From: Serripes groenlandicus
Lineage: Eukaryota; Mollusca; Bivalvia; Cardiida; Cardiidae
Length of the DNA stretch: 64,000 bases
Assembly: GCA_031761405.1 (NCBI GenBank)
Contig: JASEVX010000011.1
Span: 36,633,955-36,697,954, forward strand
Reading direction: 5' to 3'
Positions within the stretch are counted from its first letter, which is position 1, and every line of letters starts with the position of its first letter. The notes under the pieces were generated by a model. It ran no database searches, was not told the origin of the DNA, and saw only the letters and a list, made by a program, of their open reading frames with translations. Positions 34,471 to 58,806 of the stretch are shown here, in pieces. A program made the translations under genes and the position numbers.

Positions 34471-34981
34471 CTGAAAATAAATCATAGAAATACATGTAAG
34501 CATCAACCAATCAATGTTTTTCTAGCATTCACTTAGTACTCGTGTGTGTATTACCAATCTGAATACATCCCTGGCTTCCCAGCCAGCATATACATATAAA
34601 GTAGTCATACACATAACACAGATGAACAACGGAACGAATGTCGGCCTGTAAGCATATCTAACAAACACCCAGGAATAAACACAATGTCTGAAGATGTAGA
34701 GGGTCTGAAGACGGAAACACATCCATTTCCAGAAGCGATATTGTAAACAAAAAAATGCATTGATAGACCATGGTCAAATCATAAAAAGTAGTTTTCATAC
34801 AATATTTCGATTATTTGAATGCTTTTCTATGCTCTTTTATATATATCATGGCGCTTCCTGGCTAAATCACTAGTATTGCTGTTAAGTTTAGCCTGACACA
34901 AGCATGTCATTCGTATTGCTACTCCACATTCCTTTGCGCTAATGACTGAGGATACTACTACAATTTGAAAAGTATTTGGTA

Positions 34982-35052
34982 TGACCCGGAATCTAACTCG
35001 GATCACCAGCTCTCGCAGCGAGCGCTCTAACCATTATACCAACAAAGCGATG
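34982..35052 (-). mobile_element. tRNA-like segment
   Basis: The minus strand reads TTGGTATAATGGTTAGAGCG (box A) and GAGTTAGATTCCGGGT (near box B). Spacing fits a tRNA, but box B has a mismatch. It is a SINE head or degenerate tRNA. Confidence 0.5.
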
Positions 35053-35704
35053 AACAACGAACTAGATTGAGCTCCCATACTCTCGAAATTGAATATGTTA
35101 GGAGAAACGGTATATATATAAATAATCGTCTTTGTAAACTATGTAACATGAAAGTCGTCGAGTCAGAATTTTCTTTTCTTTTATGTTGCCCTCGGTATGA
35201 CACTTTACGTAAAAAATAAACATTGGTAATATTGCATGGCCATCACTGAATATTTTTTGATATAATGGCTTTTACTAATACCACACAATTATTGAAACTA
35301 TCAAACTATATAAATGAATCGATGACCATAAGAAAACAAGTATTGAACACTTTGATTGCATAAACTACTGCAAATTAATTCTTATACCATTGATGGTGCT
35401 TGTCGTTTTCAACTTTACCCAACTTATCTCAAACTTTTGCTACATCGCGAAGTTTGTATACCCAATGAAAATGCCTACACATGAAATACCCCCTTTAAAT
35501 TATTGTTCCATTCCTTGCTTATTTTTGTTCTCGTTTGTTTATGTGTTACTCATATGTATTCAATTTGTATTCACTTTTCTATCTTTGCCATATTTCAGTT
35601 GTAAATGGCTAAAGGCAATGTACTTTGCCGATGCTAATACAATACAAAGCACAAAAACCTATCCTCAGTATTTATTGTTTAAATGTTTAAATGACAGAAT
35701 GATT

Positions 35705-35790
35705 CACATTGATGGTGTAGTGGTAAGACTGTCGGCCTCGAAAGCGAGAGACCCAGACATGAAACCAGGTAAGGCCATACCAAATACTTT
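35705..35790 (+). mobile_element. tRNA-Ser/Leu-like SINE head
   Basis: GATGGTGTAGTGGTAAGACT and GTCGGCCTCGAAAGCGAGAG look like the 5' half of a class II tRNA-derived SINE; box B is degraded. The 183-codon ORF crossing it (35390-35941) is attributed to chance. Confidence 0.4.
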
Positions 35791-36009
35791 AAAGTCGTAT
35801 TTGGGTTTTCTCATCTCTGGTACTCATGATGACAAGGAAGCATTACGACTGATGTACTGTCGTCAGGATAAATCTACAAGCGGTATTGGTACTTTAACAT
35901 ATACAGGCAGTGATATACATGATTGCATAGTGGTTACTTGACTATCAAACACAATTCATAGTGGGATTTAGCATACCCTCGTTGCCATGACATTGAAATC
36001 GTGAAATAT

Positions 36010-36165
36010 GAAAACAGAAATTGCCGGGGTGGTGTGACGGACATCCAGGATGATCCCGGACTGTCCTGGATAAGCCCGAATCCAACGCGGATCAAACACG
36101 GATTTGACCCCAGATCGGCCAAATTTCAGTCCGGGACGCTCCGGGAAGTCGGTGGGACCGGGGCA
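36010..36165. repeat. GC-rich block, probable repeat fragment
   Basis: CCGGACTGTCCTGGATAAGC and CCGGGACGCTCCGGGAAGTC make this strikingly GC-rich for the window. No TSP1 or other motif was found in any frame. Confidence 0.4.
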
Positions 36166-36382
36166 ACGTACATGCAAGCACATATACACATGGGTTTGTT
36201 TGTTTGTTTTAAAGGTGTTTTCTGCCACTTTTAACATTATTCTAGTTATATCACGGCGACAGTTCACTGATACATGATCCCCAGATAAACATATTAGATT
36301 AGAAAGTGTGCTTTTCCAATTAGTCACACCTCCTACAATAACACGATAAACACTCCTCCTATACAATATGCTTTATCCATAC

Positions 36383-36526
36383 CTCTGCATACCGGATTAT
36401 AACACAGGTCCATGTCCCGGCTGTAATCTCCGCAGTATTTACCAGTACACGTGCGAGCACGTGATCTCGCGCCAGTGCCACAAATCACACTACACGTGCT
36501 CCAGCTATTCCAGTCCGACCAAGCGT
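36383..36526 (-). CDS. Relic copy C: intact TSP1 exon, type V
   Basis: A 144-nt phase 1-1 cassette with acceptor TTTACCTTCAG and donor AGAG|GTATGG. The peptide begins AWSDWNSWSTCSVICGTG and ends CYNPVCR. It has six cysteines and no stop. The O-fucose position carries Ile (CSVICG), unlike the other types. No type V exon is seen in genes A or B. It is either a surviving cassette of a broken third gene or a distant alternative exon of gene B, whose terminal exon lies 8.9 kb upstream of it in transcription order. Confidence 0.7.
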
Positions 36527-37387
36527 CTGAAGGTAAACCATATTTATTTGATTTGATTTATTGTCAGTTTACGCCTTTTTTAACATTAATTTAGTTAACA
36601 AGTATATCACTGCTAAGAACACTTATTCATAATCCCTAGGTTAAGCAAACCAGCACATGGCTAGGCAAAGCGCCTTGACAAAGGGCACTCCGCTAAGACC
36701 ACCGCGAGCATAATATATTGAATGTAAGTATAAGGATTTTCAAAAAAACAAAAAAAATTATACCCATTGTAGTTATACGGCATCCATTTGTTTTGGCAGG
36801 ATATTTGACCTGTGTCATTTATAGGACGAGTCAACAACACAAATCAAACAGGAGAATCTTAATAATGCGTGATTGAAAAGTTTTCAATTTTTGTGTTAAA
36901 GATTTCATAAATCAACCAGAACTAGGCAAGGAGTGTACTATGCTCTAGGACACTCCAACATGACCACCATATCCAAAATGGATTACTCCTATGAAAAATG
37001 CGTAAGCGAGAACGAACAAAGCATTTGATTTAATCTATTCTATTTATTGGCCATCGCTTCCAACAGAATGTCAATTATCACGGCAATAGTGCACATATTC
37101 ACGACCCTCTGGAGACTAACCAATACAAGCACATGAATAAAGTGTTGAAGGTGTTTTTGTTGGTGTAATCCGCAATTTTCAACATTATTTTAGTTATATT
37201 ACGTCGACAGTTCATGTATTCATGATCCCTGGGTAAACAAATCAGTAGTAGGCAAGGAACTTTTTCAAGGGCAATCAAACACGACCGCAGCGAGCTTGAA
37301 TCGAACCCAGGACGCCCTGTTCAAAATCCACCACACTAAATACTCGGCAAACTCGTATACTATCTATGAAAAGTATTTTATCCATAC

Positions 37388-37515
37388 CTTTGCATAAAGG
37401 GTTATAACACAGGCCCATGTCCATGCTGTAATCTCCACATTAGGAGCACGTGTTCTCGAACCAGTACCACATGCCACACTGCACAAGCTCTAGCTACTCC
37501 AGCCCGACCAGGCGT
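37388..37515 (-). pseudogene. Relic copy C: broken TSP1 exon, type V
   Basis: A tandem copy of the 36383-36526 cassette, sharing the acceptor region and the GTATGG donor. It has an in-frame TAG after WSGWSS, a deletion after ARP/RAP that removes the fourth-cysteine region, and a length of 128 nt that breaks the frame. The duplicated unit also includes the adjacent SINE-like element (36190-36330 and 37160-37360). Confidence 0.7.
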
Positions 37516-38105
37516 CTAAAGGTATATAGGATATAGGTATAGATCAATGATTCCTGGAATCCAGAGGGGGCGCGGGGGCAGGCTGATCTGGGTCGATACA
37601 TTCCGGCTCAGAGGGATATAGGGGGGGGGGGGGGGTGGGGGGGGGGGGGCGATAGAGGTATAGAGTAATGATTCATGAAACAGAAAATCCACAGGAGGCG
37701 AAAATTTTCTGTCCGGGTTAGTCTGCGAGGCTGATCCAGTTCGATGCTTTACGCAGAGTCCACAAATTAGCCGTCCCGCGAGAAAAAAACCATTATGGCC
37801 TCTGCGTAATGTATCGACCCAGATCAACCTGTGCAGTCCGCGCAGACTAATCTGGGCTGACACATTCCGTCTCAGGAGGATATAGGTATAGATCAATGAT
37901 TCCTGGAATCCAGAGGGGACGCAGGCTGATCTGGGTCGATACATTCCGTCTCAGAGGGATATAGGTATATAGATCAATGATTCCTGGAATCCACTGGGGG
38001 CGAACAAGTGTATATCCGGGTGAGCCTGTGCGGCATGCTTTAGCTGCCATGTCGATACTTTACGCAGAGTCCACAATGTTGGTTTTCTCGCGGGACGGCT
38101 TAAAT
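37515..38105. mobile_element. Nested and internally duplicated MITE M1 cluster with poly-G
   Basis: A complete M1 (37777-38100, CCGTCCCGCGAGAAAA to TTTTCTCGCGGGACGG) with a duplicated internal block (CATTCCGTCTCAG to TCCAGAGGG) adjoins a second, broken copy (37530-37775) with two G runs at 37621-37650. From 38105 to 39540 there is no recognisable gene. Confidence 0.8.
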
Positions 38106-39539
38106 GCCCTTTGTGTCAATTTGTGCCTAGCTATACCTCAGCTTGATCAGGATCCTACCCGTTATCTATGTTGTTTCACAAGATGATATGCTAAAACAAA
38201 CTCTCGTTTTCTTCTGACACGATCACATAGTTTAAATTCTCATATACATATACATGTGCACGCATGTGATATCATTTCTTATCGAACTGTCTTAACTTCG
38301 TCTTAATCGGTTATCTTTAAATTATCAGTTTTCTTGATAAAGACGGCGTTTGAAGATATTGAGCAATCTCCCTTTTCCAATATTTTCCATTCTATATTAC
38401 ATTTATACCAATCTTCCCTAATTGTTCGTGCTGAAAGGTTTAAGTTGGATTGTTTTGATCAGTGTAAATACGGATCATCGTGTTCTTCAGCACAGTCTGA
38501 TCAAGATCTATACGTTTCACAATTGAGTTACATACCATTTTAAGGATCTAATGACAAGGTATTCAGATTGTGATCGGACTGATCAGATCGACATGGTGAT
38601 CTGAACCTACACAATTCAGAAATGCCTACTTGTACTTTTTCAAACAAACTGGCTATACGCTTTTCAACGACTTTTAAAGTATGATTTCAGGTAGAATATT
38701 TAGGTTCGTACTTAGCCTATTCTATGTCCGAAATGATTAAAACCCGCATAGGTATTATTAGGTGGACTTGATTGGTGTTTCGAATGGTTCCTAGATGTAC
38801 CGTGGTACACAGATTTACACGCATGTGAGTCGGGTAACTTGCCTGCGCATGTATTCGGGATATGCCGCATGGCCCGGGCAAACCAGATCGGCGCGCATTT
38901 TTAGCAAATCGGCGATATTTTTCCTTCTATTTTCATCTGGAAAAAGGATGCAGTATCCGTCGATATTGCACGGATCGATATTGCATGCTTCGATATTGCA
39001 CTCGGTTCTTTTTTCACGTGCTGCTAAGGACGAAACTATTTCCATACAGTAACGTTACAAAGCGCTCTCATCCAACCTTTATTAGATAATTTAGAGACCA
39101 GCTAACTTCGACTTCTACTTTGGTACTGACTTGGGCTTAGTGCATCGCAAGCAAGTGTGGCCACCACCCCCTGAACGACAAAGAGGAGAAGCCATTACTA
39201 CCAGTTTTAGTTTTTTGTATGACCCGGTAAGGGATCGAGCCCGCGACGTACTACAACTACAACACATAGGCGGCGATGGTAAAAACTATTTTAATTATTG
39301 AACTTTCGGCTATAAAAGCTGGTCAGATCGCGCTAAATATTCGCCAAGGGGAAAACTACCATCGACATGGAGATTCAATCTAGATCAGATGGCGCCTGTT
39401 TATTTTGGAATTATTTTTGTTATAAATATTTGATCATACACATGACACTTCATTTCTATTTCATTGTCCCTTTCCCTTATTTTGATAATTGTTTACTCCT
39501 CCGTACTTGACACCATTCTGATAACATTTTGTGAAAATG

Positions 39540-39945
39540 AGTAATTGCTTATCAGAAGTTGTTTTAATGGAGTTGTGTCTAATTCGGGAATATTAGTTTC
39601 AGAGTAGACTGTACGGATTCGAAGCGTGCTATTGAACAACACTGCCTGCAAATGCCCTTAGGTTGATTTTCTGGAGCATAGCTAATTCATGCTTGGAAAA
39701 TAAGACATACATTCCACTGCAATACAAGCCAATTAACGATTCCTTAGTTGCGTAACAATCATTTAAGGTACATTTTGCTGTTGACGTTGTTGGCAGCTAG
39801 TCGAACGGAAATAAAAGCGATTCTGTTTTACATTTCGGGACACTCACGTACACTTTGACTTTAGTACTATTGAGGACGATGTCGAACGCCTTTCAAACCA
39901 ACAAGCAAACCAAACACTGGCATATACAATACCGTAAGTCTAGGG
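39540..39945. repeat. Duplicated segment shared with 1190-1640
   Basis: Same order of matching blocks as the left-end copy. No gene is visible. Confidence 0.7.
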
Positions 39946-39949
39946 TCTA

Positions 39950-40168
39950 ACCCTTTCCCGCATGCAGAGACGTCTGCAGCAGACGAACTTTAAACAACCC
40001 ATGATTGCAAAATAGGCAATTGCTCATAATAAGCAATTTCTCCTTTTGCCATATTGTTCAACTTCATTTAATAATTGTTCTTTCAGTTATAGAGGGTCTA
40101 TACAGTTTGTTTGAATGTCTTCAAAGTCGTCTGCAGCAACTTTGTTGGACATGTGGGAAACGGCTTAC
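39950..40168. mobile_element. Foldback element (GCAGACGAC family)
   Basis: TAACCCTTTCCCGCATGC to CATGTGGGAAACGGCTTA, with GGCAATTGCTCATAATAAGC in the middle. Confidence 0.75.
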
Positions 40169-40234
40169 AACAAATGTGGAGTACGATCAGATTAATCAAA
40201 AAGTAATCTTGGTTGTTTCGAGTTTAATATCATT

Positions 40235-40680
40235 TGAGCCTTCCCGCGAGAAAACCAATGTATCGACCCAGATCAGCATGCGCAGACTGATCCGGGCCGA
40301 CACATTCCGTCCCTGAGAGACAGAGGTATAGAGTTGTGATTCCTGAAACAGACTCTCCACAGGAGGTGAACATTGTCTGTCCGGGTTAGCCTGCGCGGCA
40401 TGCTTAGGCTGATCTGTGTCGATACTTTACGCAGAGTCCACACTGTAGGTCTTATCACGTGTTTATTTGTTGTAAGCCGTTTCCCACATGTCCAACAAAG
40501 TTGCTGCAGACCGCGCCATAATGGGTTATTTCTCGCGGGACGGCTCTTTTGTGGACTCTGCGTAAAGCATCGAACTGGATCAGCCTAAGCATGACTCGCA
40601 GACTAACCCGGACAGAAAACTTTCGCCTCTTGTGGATTTTCTGTTTCAGGAATCATTACTCACAATACCTCGATCGGTAA
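40235..40680. mobile_element. Two MITE M1 copies, one split
   Basis: 40235-40455 is an inverted copy and 40527-40680 a right-truncated copy. Between them a foldback remnant reads AAGCCGTTTCCCACATGTCC, the inverse of 40145-40165. Confidence 0.7.
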
Positions 40681-40699
40681 CCATCGTCGCTACTGTCTA

Positions 40700-41090
40700 A
40701 CCCCTGTCGTTTTCAACCAGCTTTATGTTCTACAAATGCTTCGAAAATGCATTTATGACTTGAACAGATCATGATAATTGTGCGTAGTCGTATGCTTATT
40801 CGAACATTCAGTGGTCGTAAATGGTCCAGTCTGTGTGAAAAGACAGTTTTCGCATTTCTGAAAAGTATAGGTTCTGATTATCATGGTCACCAAACCTACT
40901 CAAACAATAGAAATTGTACTTTTTCCCATTGACGGACTCAAATGCTGGTTCTCCTATGACCGGTTTCAATTGACAGATATATGACTCAGTTAATAACAAA
41001 CAGTGCAGAGCCAGAAGTTGTTGTCCGAATGCAATATTTATTGATTGATTGCTTGGTGTTTAAAACCGATTGCAGACGGCGTTTCGGTTA
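40700..41090. repeat. Duplicated segment shared with 2440-2960
   Basis: A more diverged copy with matching order (TTATGTTCTACA, TGACTTGAACAGA, AATAACAAACAGTGC). Confidence 0.6.
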
Positions 41091-41319
41091 AATCACGTAT
41101 GCCAGCTCCTTCTTCTTATGTAACTGGTTACACTCTCAGACTTATACTCATCTACACTTGTCGACAACGCTCTAATACTGGATTTCGCGGGGTAGTGCTA
41201 AGTTTCACTAACTGGTGGTTTGCACATTGCTCCATGCGTTCTCCTACCTCTTCAGTTGGCTTGACCGACACTTCATGTATACTTTCCAATGTAAAATTCT
41301 AATAAATTATCTCGTGCAA

Positions 41320-41680
41320 TTTTGACTTGAACTCTCAATATTTCTTCCAGGTGGGGTCAATGTCAAGATCAGAGTCATGTATATCAAGTGTATGTCTAGG
41401 TATTATTAAATATCTTTGCGAAGGTACGAATGTTCGTGTCTCATATAGAAAGTTGACATTTTGACTCTTCAAACGGGTTAAGGACTAGATTAGGGTGATG
41501 TACATTAAGTTTAGTTTATCTCGGTTTTATTAAATATTCTTACGAAATTACGACTATTCGTGTCTCATTGATAAGGAGCTCGGCCAAATGTTTTCGTCAA
41601 GTGGGGTCAAAGATCAAGGTCACAGTGACCTATTTTTGTTTCAGAAGTAGTAACGTTTAACTTATAATGACAACAAGAAC
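41320..41680. repeat. Dispersed repeat with GGTCAAGGTCACAGTGACC motifs
   Basis: Two related blocks with CGAATGTTCGTGTCTCAT / CGACTATTCGTGTCTCAT and AAGATCAAGGTCACAGTGAC. Non-coding. From 41680 to 42370 no gene is visible. Confidence 0.5.
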
Positions 41681-42539
41681 GCGACAAACACATGGTACTA
41701 GGTTTCTAGCGCTGACCTCAATACATGTGATATATCTTTAGAAATAATAACTCTATAGTCCATTAGAAAAGTTGTTTAATCTATACATGTACATCCTATA
41801 ATAGTACGTACATATTTAAAGGTAAGACAGTGTGTTTGTTGTCAACTGTTACCATATGCTAGACTTCACAGCTCTACTTCATTAATGTCTTCGATCCTTT
41901 CGTTATCCGACAGATGCAAACGCTCAAAAGCAGACACCGACTGTTTGTTGACGAAGCATCCGAAATTTACCAAATGGGTTTACAACCCCGGATAATTCAT
42001 GTAAGTTCTAAATTTAAGACAACCTACGTGGAGTTTTGATCGTTTAATTAATAATTGTGCCTTCATGTAAAAGTTTAGTCCACGTGCAGGCTAAACCGTG
42101 TGCCTTACAAACAATTTCACCGAATACTAAATTCACAACCAGACGTTCATGTAATTGTTAATATAACCTAGGAACCGTGTGTTCCTTTAAACAACATTTT
42201 GCAACAACATGCAATAAAACAAACCTGGTACTATGTGATCGCAACAGTGAATGAATGAAAAACAAAAACATAACCAAGATTCACTTTCATATGCGATATC
42301 ACAACCATTTTTAACAGTAGTTAAGTAAGTAATAAGTAAGCAATGCAATATGTTATCATAGTGTTATACATGTAAGAATAATTCATTAAGAAATGAATAA
42401 TACATACCGTCATGACAAACACCTCGTCACATTGACTTAAAATTCACTTTCACGAGAAAAAGTTTAACATGGAAATAATAAATGAAAACAACTTAATGAG
42501 TTATTGTCAGTTTGTGTATATATTGTAATGCTTACTATA

Positions 42540-44095
42540 TACATAACATCTTTTGAATACACACTTATACTACACGACGCGGGCAGTAGAGCGATAGGAG
42601 CATTAACAGCAAAGTATTATGCTAGCAAAGGTTTTAGCTTCAAAACGTACTCAAAGTTGTACAGTAGTACCTTTATCCTAGTAACGGATTATGCAGCCGG
42701 TGTTTGGGGATATAAAAACTATGACGACATGTACAAACTTCAACACAGGGCTATACGAACATTTCTAGGCGTCGGAAAGCAAACTTCTTTAGTTGCCCTT
42801 GATGGTGAAACGGGACTTAATAGCCCACTCTACAGAAGACACTGTGATATAATTCGTCTTTGGTACAGACTATTTCGGCGTCGCACATCGCGTGCTTGTC
42901 TGGGATATAAGAAAAACAGCGCATTCAGGAGACACGTGTTCAGCAGACGTTAAGCAAATACTAGAGGACAACAACCTCATAAACCTTTGCGATGTTAACA
43001 CCATAACAAATGTATTATGTGAATACATTATCAACTTCTCGAATCGTAGTACGAGACACAAGCTCGAAACAACCTGTAGAGATGGGTTACAACAATTACC
43101 AAAAACTGCGGACGTATAAACTATTTAAAGACTGCTTCAAAAATGAGCCATATTTAGATAGACAATTGTCAATAAAACAAAGATCCGCACTGGCCTGATT
43201 CAGATGCGGTGTTTTCCCACTATCCATAATATATCTATAGGTGCTACCTATTTACGAAAAATACGTAAGATGATTGTAAACAAAAATTAAAGAGCAAATT
43301 TTGGCCATAACAAACGCAATGTACGTTAAATGGTTTTGCATGGTCACAAAATGTTCGGAATTCATATTGCTGTCGTCTATTATTACGAACAGAAAATATT
43401 AAAGTAAATACTTTAATGCGGGAAACAACGTCGCTCGATTTGACAATACGCCAAAATGAAGTGTTGTGGAAATGACGTCACGTCGTTCTATGGCTACGGT
43501 ACATTCAAAATATATGTTCTGTCGTCCAATTGCGTTTATGAAGAACGAGAAACAATATTTGGTTCACAGTTCCATTTATTTTTAAACTTTTCTGTACAAA
43601 AGTTAGATATATCACGAAAATAACACAGCACTTTTATGACCCTAAATGTCGATTCAGAATTTAAAAAAAAAGATTAACTAGACGACAACGATATTCAGTC
43701 AATGTTTTACGTCTGACCGACCGCTTTTTTTACATAACCAAAATGGCGACTCCCGTGGATTTCAGCCAGTTTCATTTCAGAAAGCTTCATGGGTTATGAA
43801 AAAAAAAAAAAAAAAGATTCTCACACCTGTTACCTTTGATCGAAAAAAAAACATTTATGATTTTTTTCGTATAATTGGGGCGATACAGGAGACCACGAGT
43901 ACCACTAGATAGAAGAACATGCCTGGCCTGTAATCAAGGACGAGACACACTTCCTCGTGTCGTGCCCGGCTTACAACGAACTACGACATAAACATTTTGG
44001 TGATATCGTACGGCAGGTCACTGAAACGGACACTCTAAAAACAATGATGAGAAATATTGACCCTTAATCAATCGCTAACTACCTTATCGAATCAC
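42540..44095 (+). mobile_element. Non-LTR retrotransposon (LINE) 3' ORF fragment, split by an insertion
   Basis: The plus-strand ORF up to 42953 reads like the C-terminal part of a non-LTR reverse transcriptase ORF (TDYAAGVWGYKNYDDMYKLQ, HRAIRTFLGVGKQTSL, PLYRRHCDIIRLWYRLFRR). It continues after frameshifts with YQKLRTYKLFKDCF and a FRCGVFPLSI segment at about 43195-43225. The expected next segment, LGRYRRPRVPLDRRTCLACN, then frame-shifted DETHFLVSCPAYNELRHKHF (a CCHC-like tail motif), resumes only at about 43875. The polymerase domain is absent. The left edge abuts a repeat shared with 3690-3860. Confidence 0.8.
43225..43872. mobile_element. Unknown insertion nested in the LINE fragment
   Basis: About 650 bp separate two parts of one LINE reading region. 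ATAAT occurs at both edges and may be a target-site duplication. Its left end (GTGCTACCTATTTACGAAAA, AT-rich) is found inverted at about 31110-31172. No coding region is seen. Confidence 0.55.
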
Positions 44096-44311
44096 ACGAA
44101 GAGCGAAATTAGATATTAAAGCATCGCCAGTGATATTTATTAAAAACATTAAACCCCCTAAATTTGATTACTTATACCGTGATAAATCGTAGACATTATG
44201 TTGTGATGAAACAGACTATAATTGATATTTAATTTTTAATAAATGCCTAAAGGAGAATTCATTCTCAATACTTGCATAAAAGAAACTAATGCGATTACAC
44301 GGAGTGGGACA

Positions 44312-44313
44312 GC

Positions 44314-44348
<35 letters not shown>

Positions 44349-44358
44349 TATATATAGT
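44312..44358. repeat. TG/TA microsatellite
   Basis: (TG)n followed by TATATG/TA repeats. From 44360 to 45070 I see no gene. Confidence 0.9.
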
Positions 44359-45138
44359 CCGCACTAGTGGGAAGTTGGAGGGGGAAAAAAAACGGGAACA
44401 GAAAACCGCCCAAAGAGTGCTCGGCTACATACTTAATATAATAACTGTATTAATTTACTTTCACTGAAACGTAACTATAACTTGACTTTCATAAACATTG
44501 GCATATAAATGTAAACTTTTTATGAATTCATTTATAACAAAATATGATAGTGCTTCGTAAGCCTTTGAAGGCTGGCTATTATATATTATTGAATTGTATT
44601 GATTGTGTTGCATGTATAGGTTGCACTTTTAAATAATAAAATATCTATCTATAACACAATCGATGCTGAAGGCGGCGTTTTACACTAAACAATAATCATT
44701 TACTAATCGTGTAACTTAAGATGATTTCAGGTATGTCACAGAAAGCATTGAAAATAAAGTAATGTTAGTTTTCTGTGACTCGTATTACTTTAAAAAGCAC
44801 TAGATAAACATACTTATTGTGTATACATTGTATATGCCTCATTGAACTGAATGTGTTTTTATAACAGTTATGTACATTTTATCTCACCACGATGTGTATA
44901 TGACACCCAACCTTTAAATAGGTATACTATAGTTGTTTTAACGATTGTAACCGTTATGATGTACATGAACGGGTCCGTTATTTAAATCCTGAAATCTTGG
45001 AGAAATGTATAATTCGTGAGTGTGTGCTCTTGTGTAACATGTTTGTGGTTAATCATAAACTCATTCAGCTTTTTATTTTTAGAAAAATCGATTTGAACTT
45101 TTTTTTACATGAGATTCTTCCCTCTTGATAGAAATGCC

Positions 45139-45240
45139 ACTTGAAACCAGCAAGACAGTCTAATTGCTAGCCCCACAGCCTTGAGCACCAAGGAGGGAAA
45201 GCCGTTACTACCGTTTTTAAAATCTGGCTTGGTCGTTTAA
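45139..45240. mobile_element. Truncated SINE-like element downstream of gene B
   Basis: Only the 3' half is present (AGACAGTCTAATTGCTAGCC onward), next to the gene B terminal exon. An AATAAA-type signal on the minus strand lies at about 45072. Confidence 0.7.
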
Positions 45241-45258
45241 TTTAACGGTTATTATAGT

Positions 45259-57873
<12,615 letters not shown>

Positions 57874-57896
57874 TCTTATGTATAGCTGTTAATGTT

Positions 57897-57908
57897 CTGC
57901 AAAAGAAA
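57897..57908 (-). promoter_or_regulatory. 3' splice site just upstream of the gene B start codon
   Basis: The pyrimidine-rich TTCTTTTGCAG on the minus strand is conserved with gene A at the same 23-nt spacing from the ATG. It implies that the 41-bp array upstream may lie in a 5' intron or promoter rather than in the 5' UTR. Confidence 0.55.
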
Positions 57909-58010
57909 CCCTTTCATTAAACGATTAATAGCTCTGCGTTCTATAGACACCGAAAAAGAAACGTATTTAGCGAATACCCATTATGGTTCAATGTTTTTAC
58001 ATTGAAAACT

Positions 58011-58285
58011 GATAACGTTTCGTTGGAACGAAGTGTGTTTTCGTGTATAACGATAACGTTTCGTTTGAACGAAGTGTGTTTTCGTGTATAAAGATAACGT
58101 TTCGTTGGAACGAAGTGTGTTTTCGTCTATAACGATAACGTTTCGTTGGAACGAAGTGTGTTTTCGTGTATAACGATAACGTTTCGTTGCAACGAAGTGT
58201 GTTTTCGTGTATAACGATAAAGCTTGCTGTTTTATTGAACAAAGTGTGTTTTCGTGTAAAACGATAACGTTTGCTGTTCTATTGA
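58011..58285. repeat. 41-bp minisatellite upstream of gene B
   Basis: Five 41-bp units start at 58011, 58052, 58093, 58134 and 58175, followed by diverged units. Arms TTCGTT and AACGAA are kept in most units while the 2-nt spacer is mostly GG instead of TG. The position relative to the ATG is the same as in gene A. Confidence 0.9.
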
Positions 58286-58579
58286 ACGCAACCCCTTATT
58301 CACGTCCTTTATATTTGAATTGATTCTTGAAAATCAGCCTTTTTTTGCGTCCAGCGTAGATAGAGATAAACATATGCAATTATATCTGAATCTGTACTGT
58401 TTGGCAATTTGTGACAACATGCTTATAGAAACGTATGACAACCGTACCACTTCCGCCAAACAGTGAAGAAATTCCGGTTCGGATGTCACCGAATGAGTGT
58501 AAATGAGCATGCTGTTTCAAATAATACTTAACATCACGAATCGAGAAACGATTCACTACGCAATATCTAAAATAGATAT

Positions 58580-58806
58580 GAGTCGATGCACGAGAAAACT
58601 AACATTACAGACTCTGCATAATGTATCGATCCAGATCAGCCTAAGCATGCCGGACAGCATAACCCGGACAGACACGTTTCGCCTCCTGTAGATTTTCTGC
58701 TTCAGGAATCATTTATCTGTAGCTCTATCCCGCTGAGAAGGAATGTGTCGGCTCGGATTAGCCTGTTCGGACTGAGTCCACCCTGTAAGTTTTCTCCTGG
58801 AATGGC
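58580..58806. mobile_element. MITE M1 copy upstream of gene B
   Basis: Allelic by position to 18721-18988, with an internal deletion near the right end. Confidence 0.85.

Noticed and set aside
35390..35941. 183-codon plus-strand ORF with hydrophobic start
   Set aside because: Its C-terminal part translates a tRNA-like SINE head. No domain or conserved counterpart is seen; it is probably chance.
42504..42953. Possible host gene
   Set aside because: The protein reads as the C-terminal part of a non-LTR retrotransposon ORF, with frameshifted continuation downstream.
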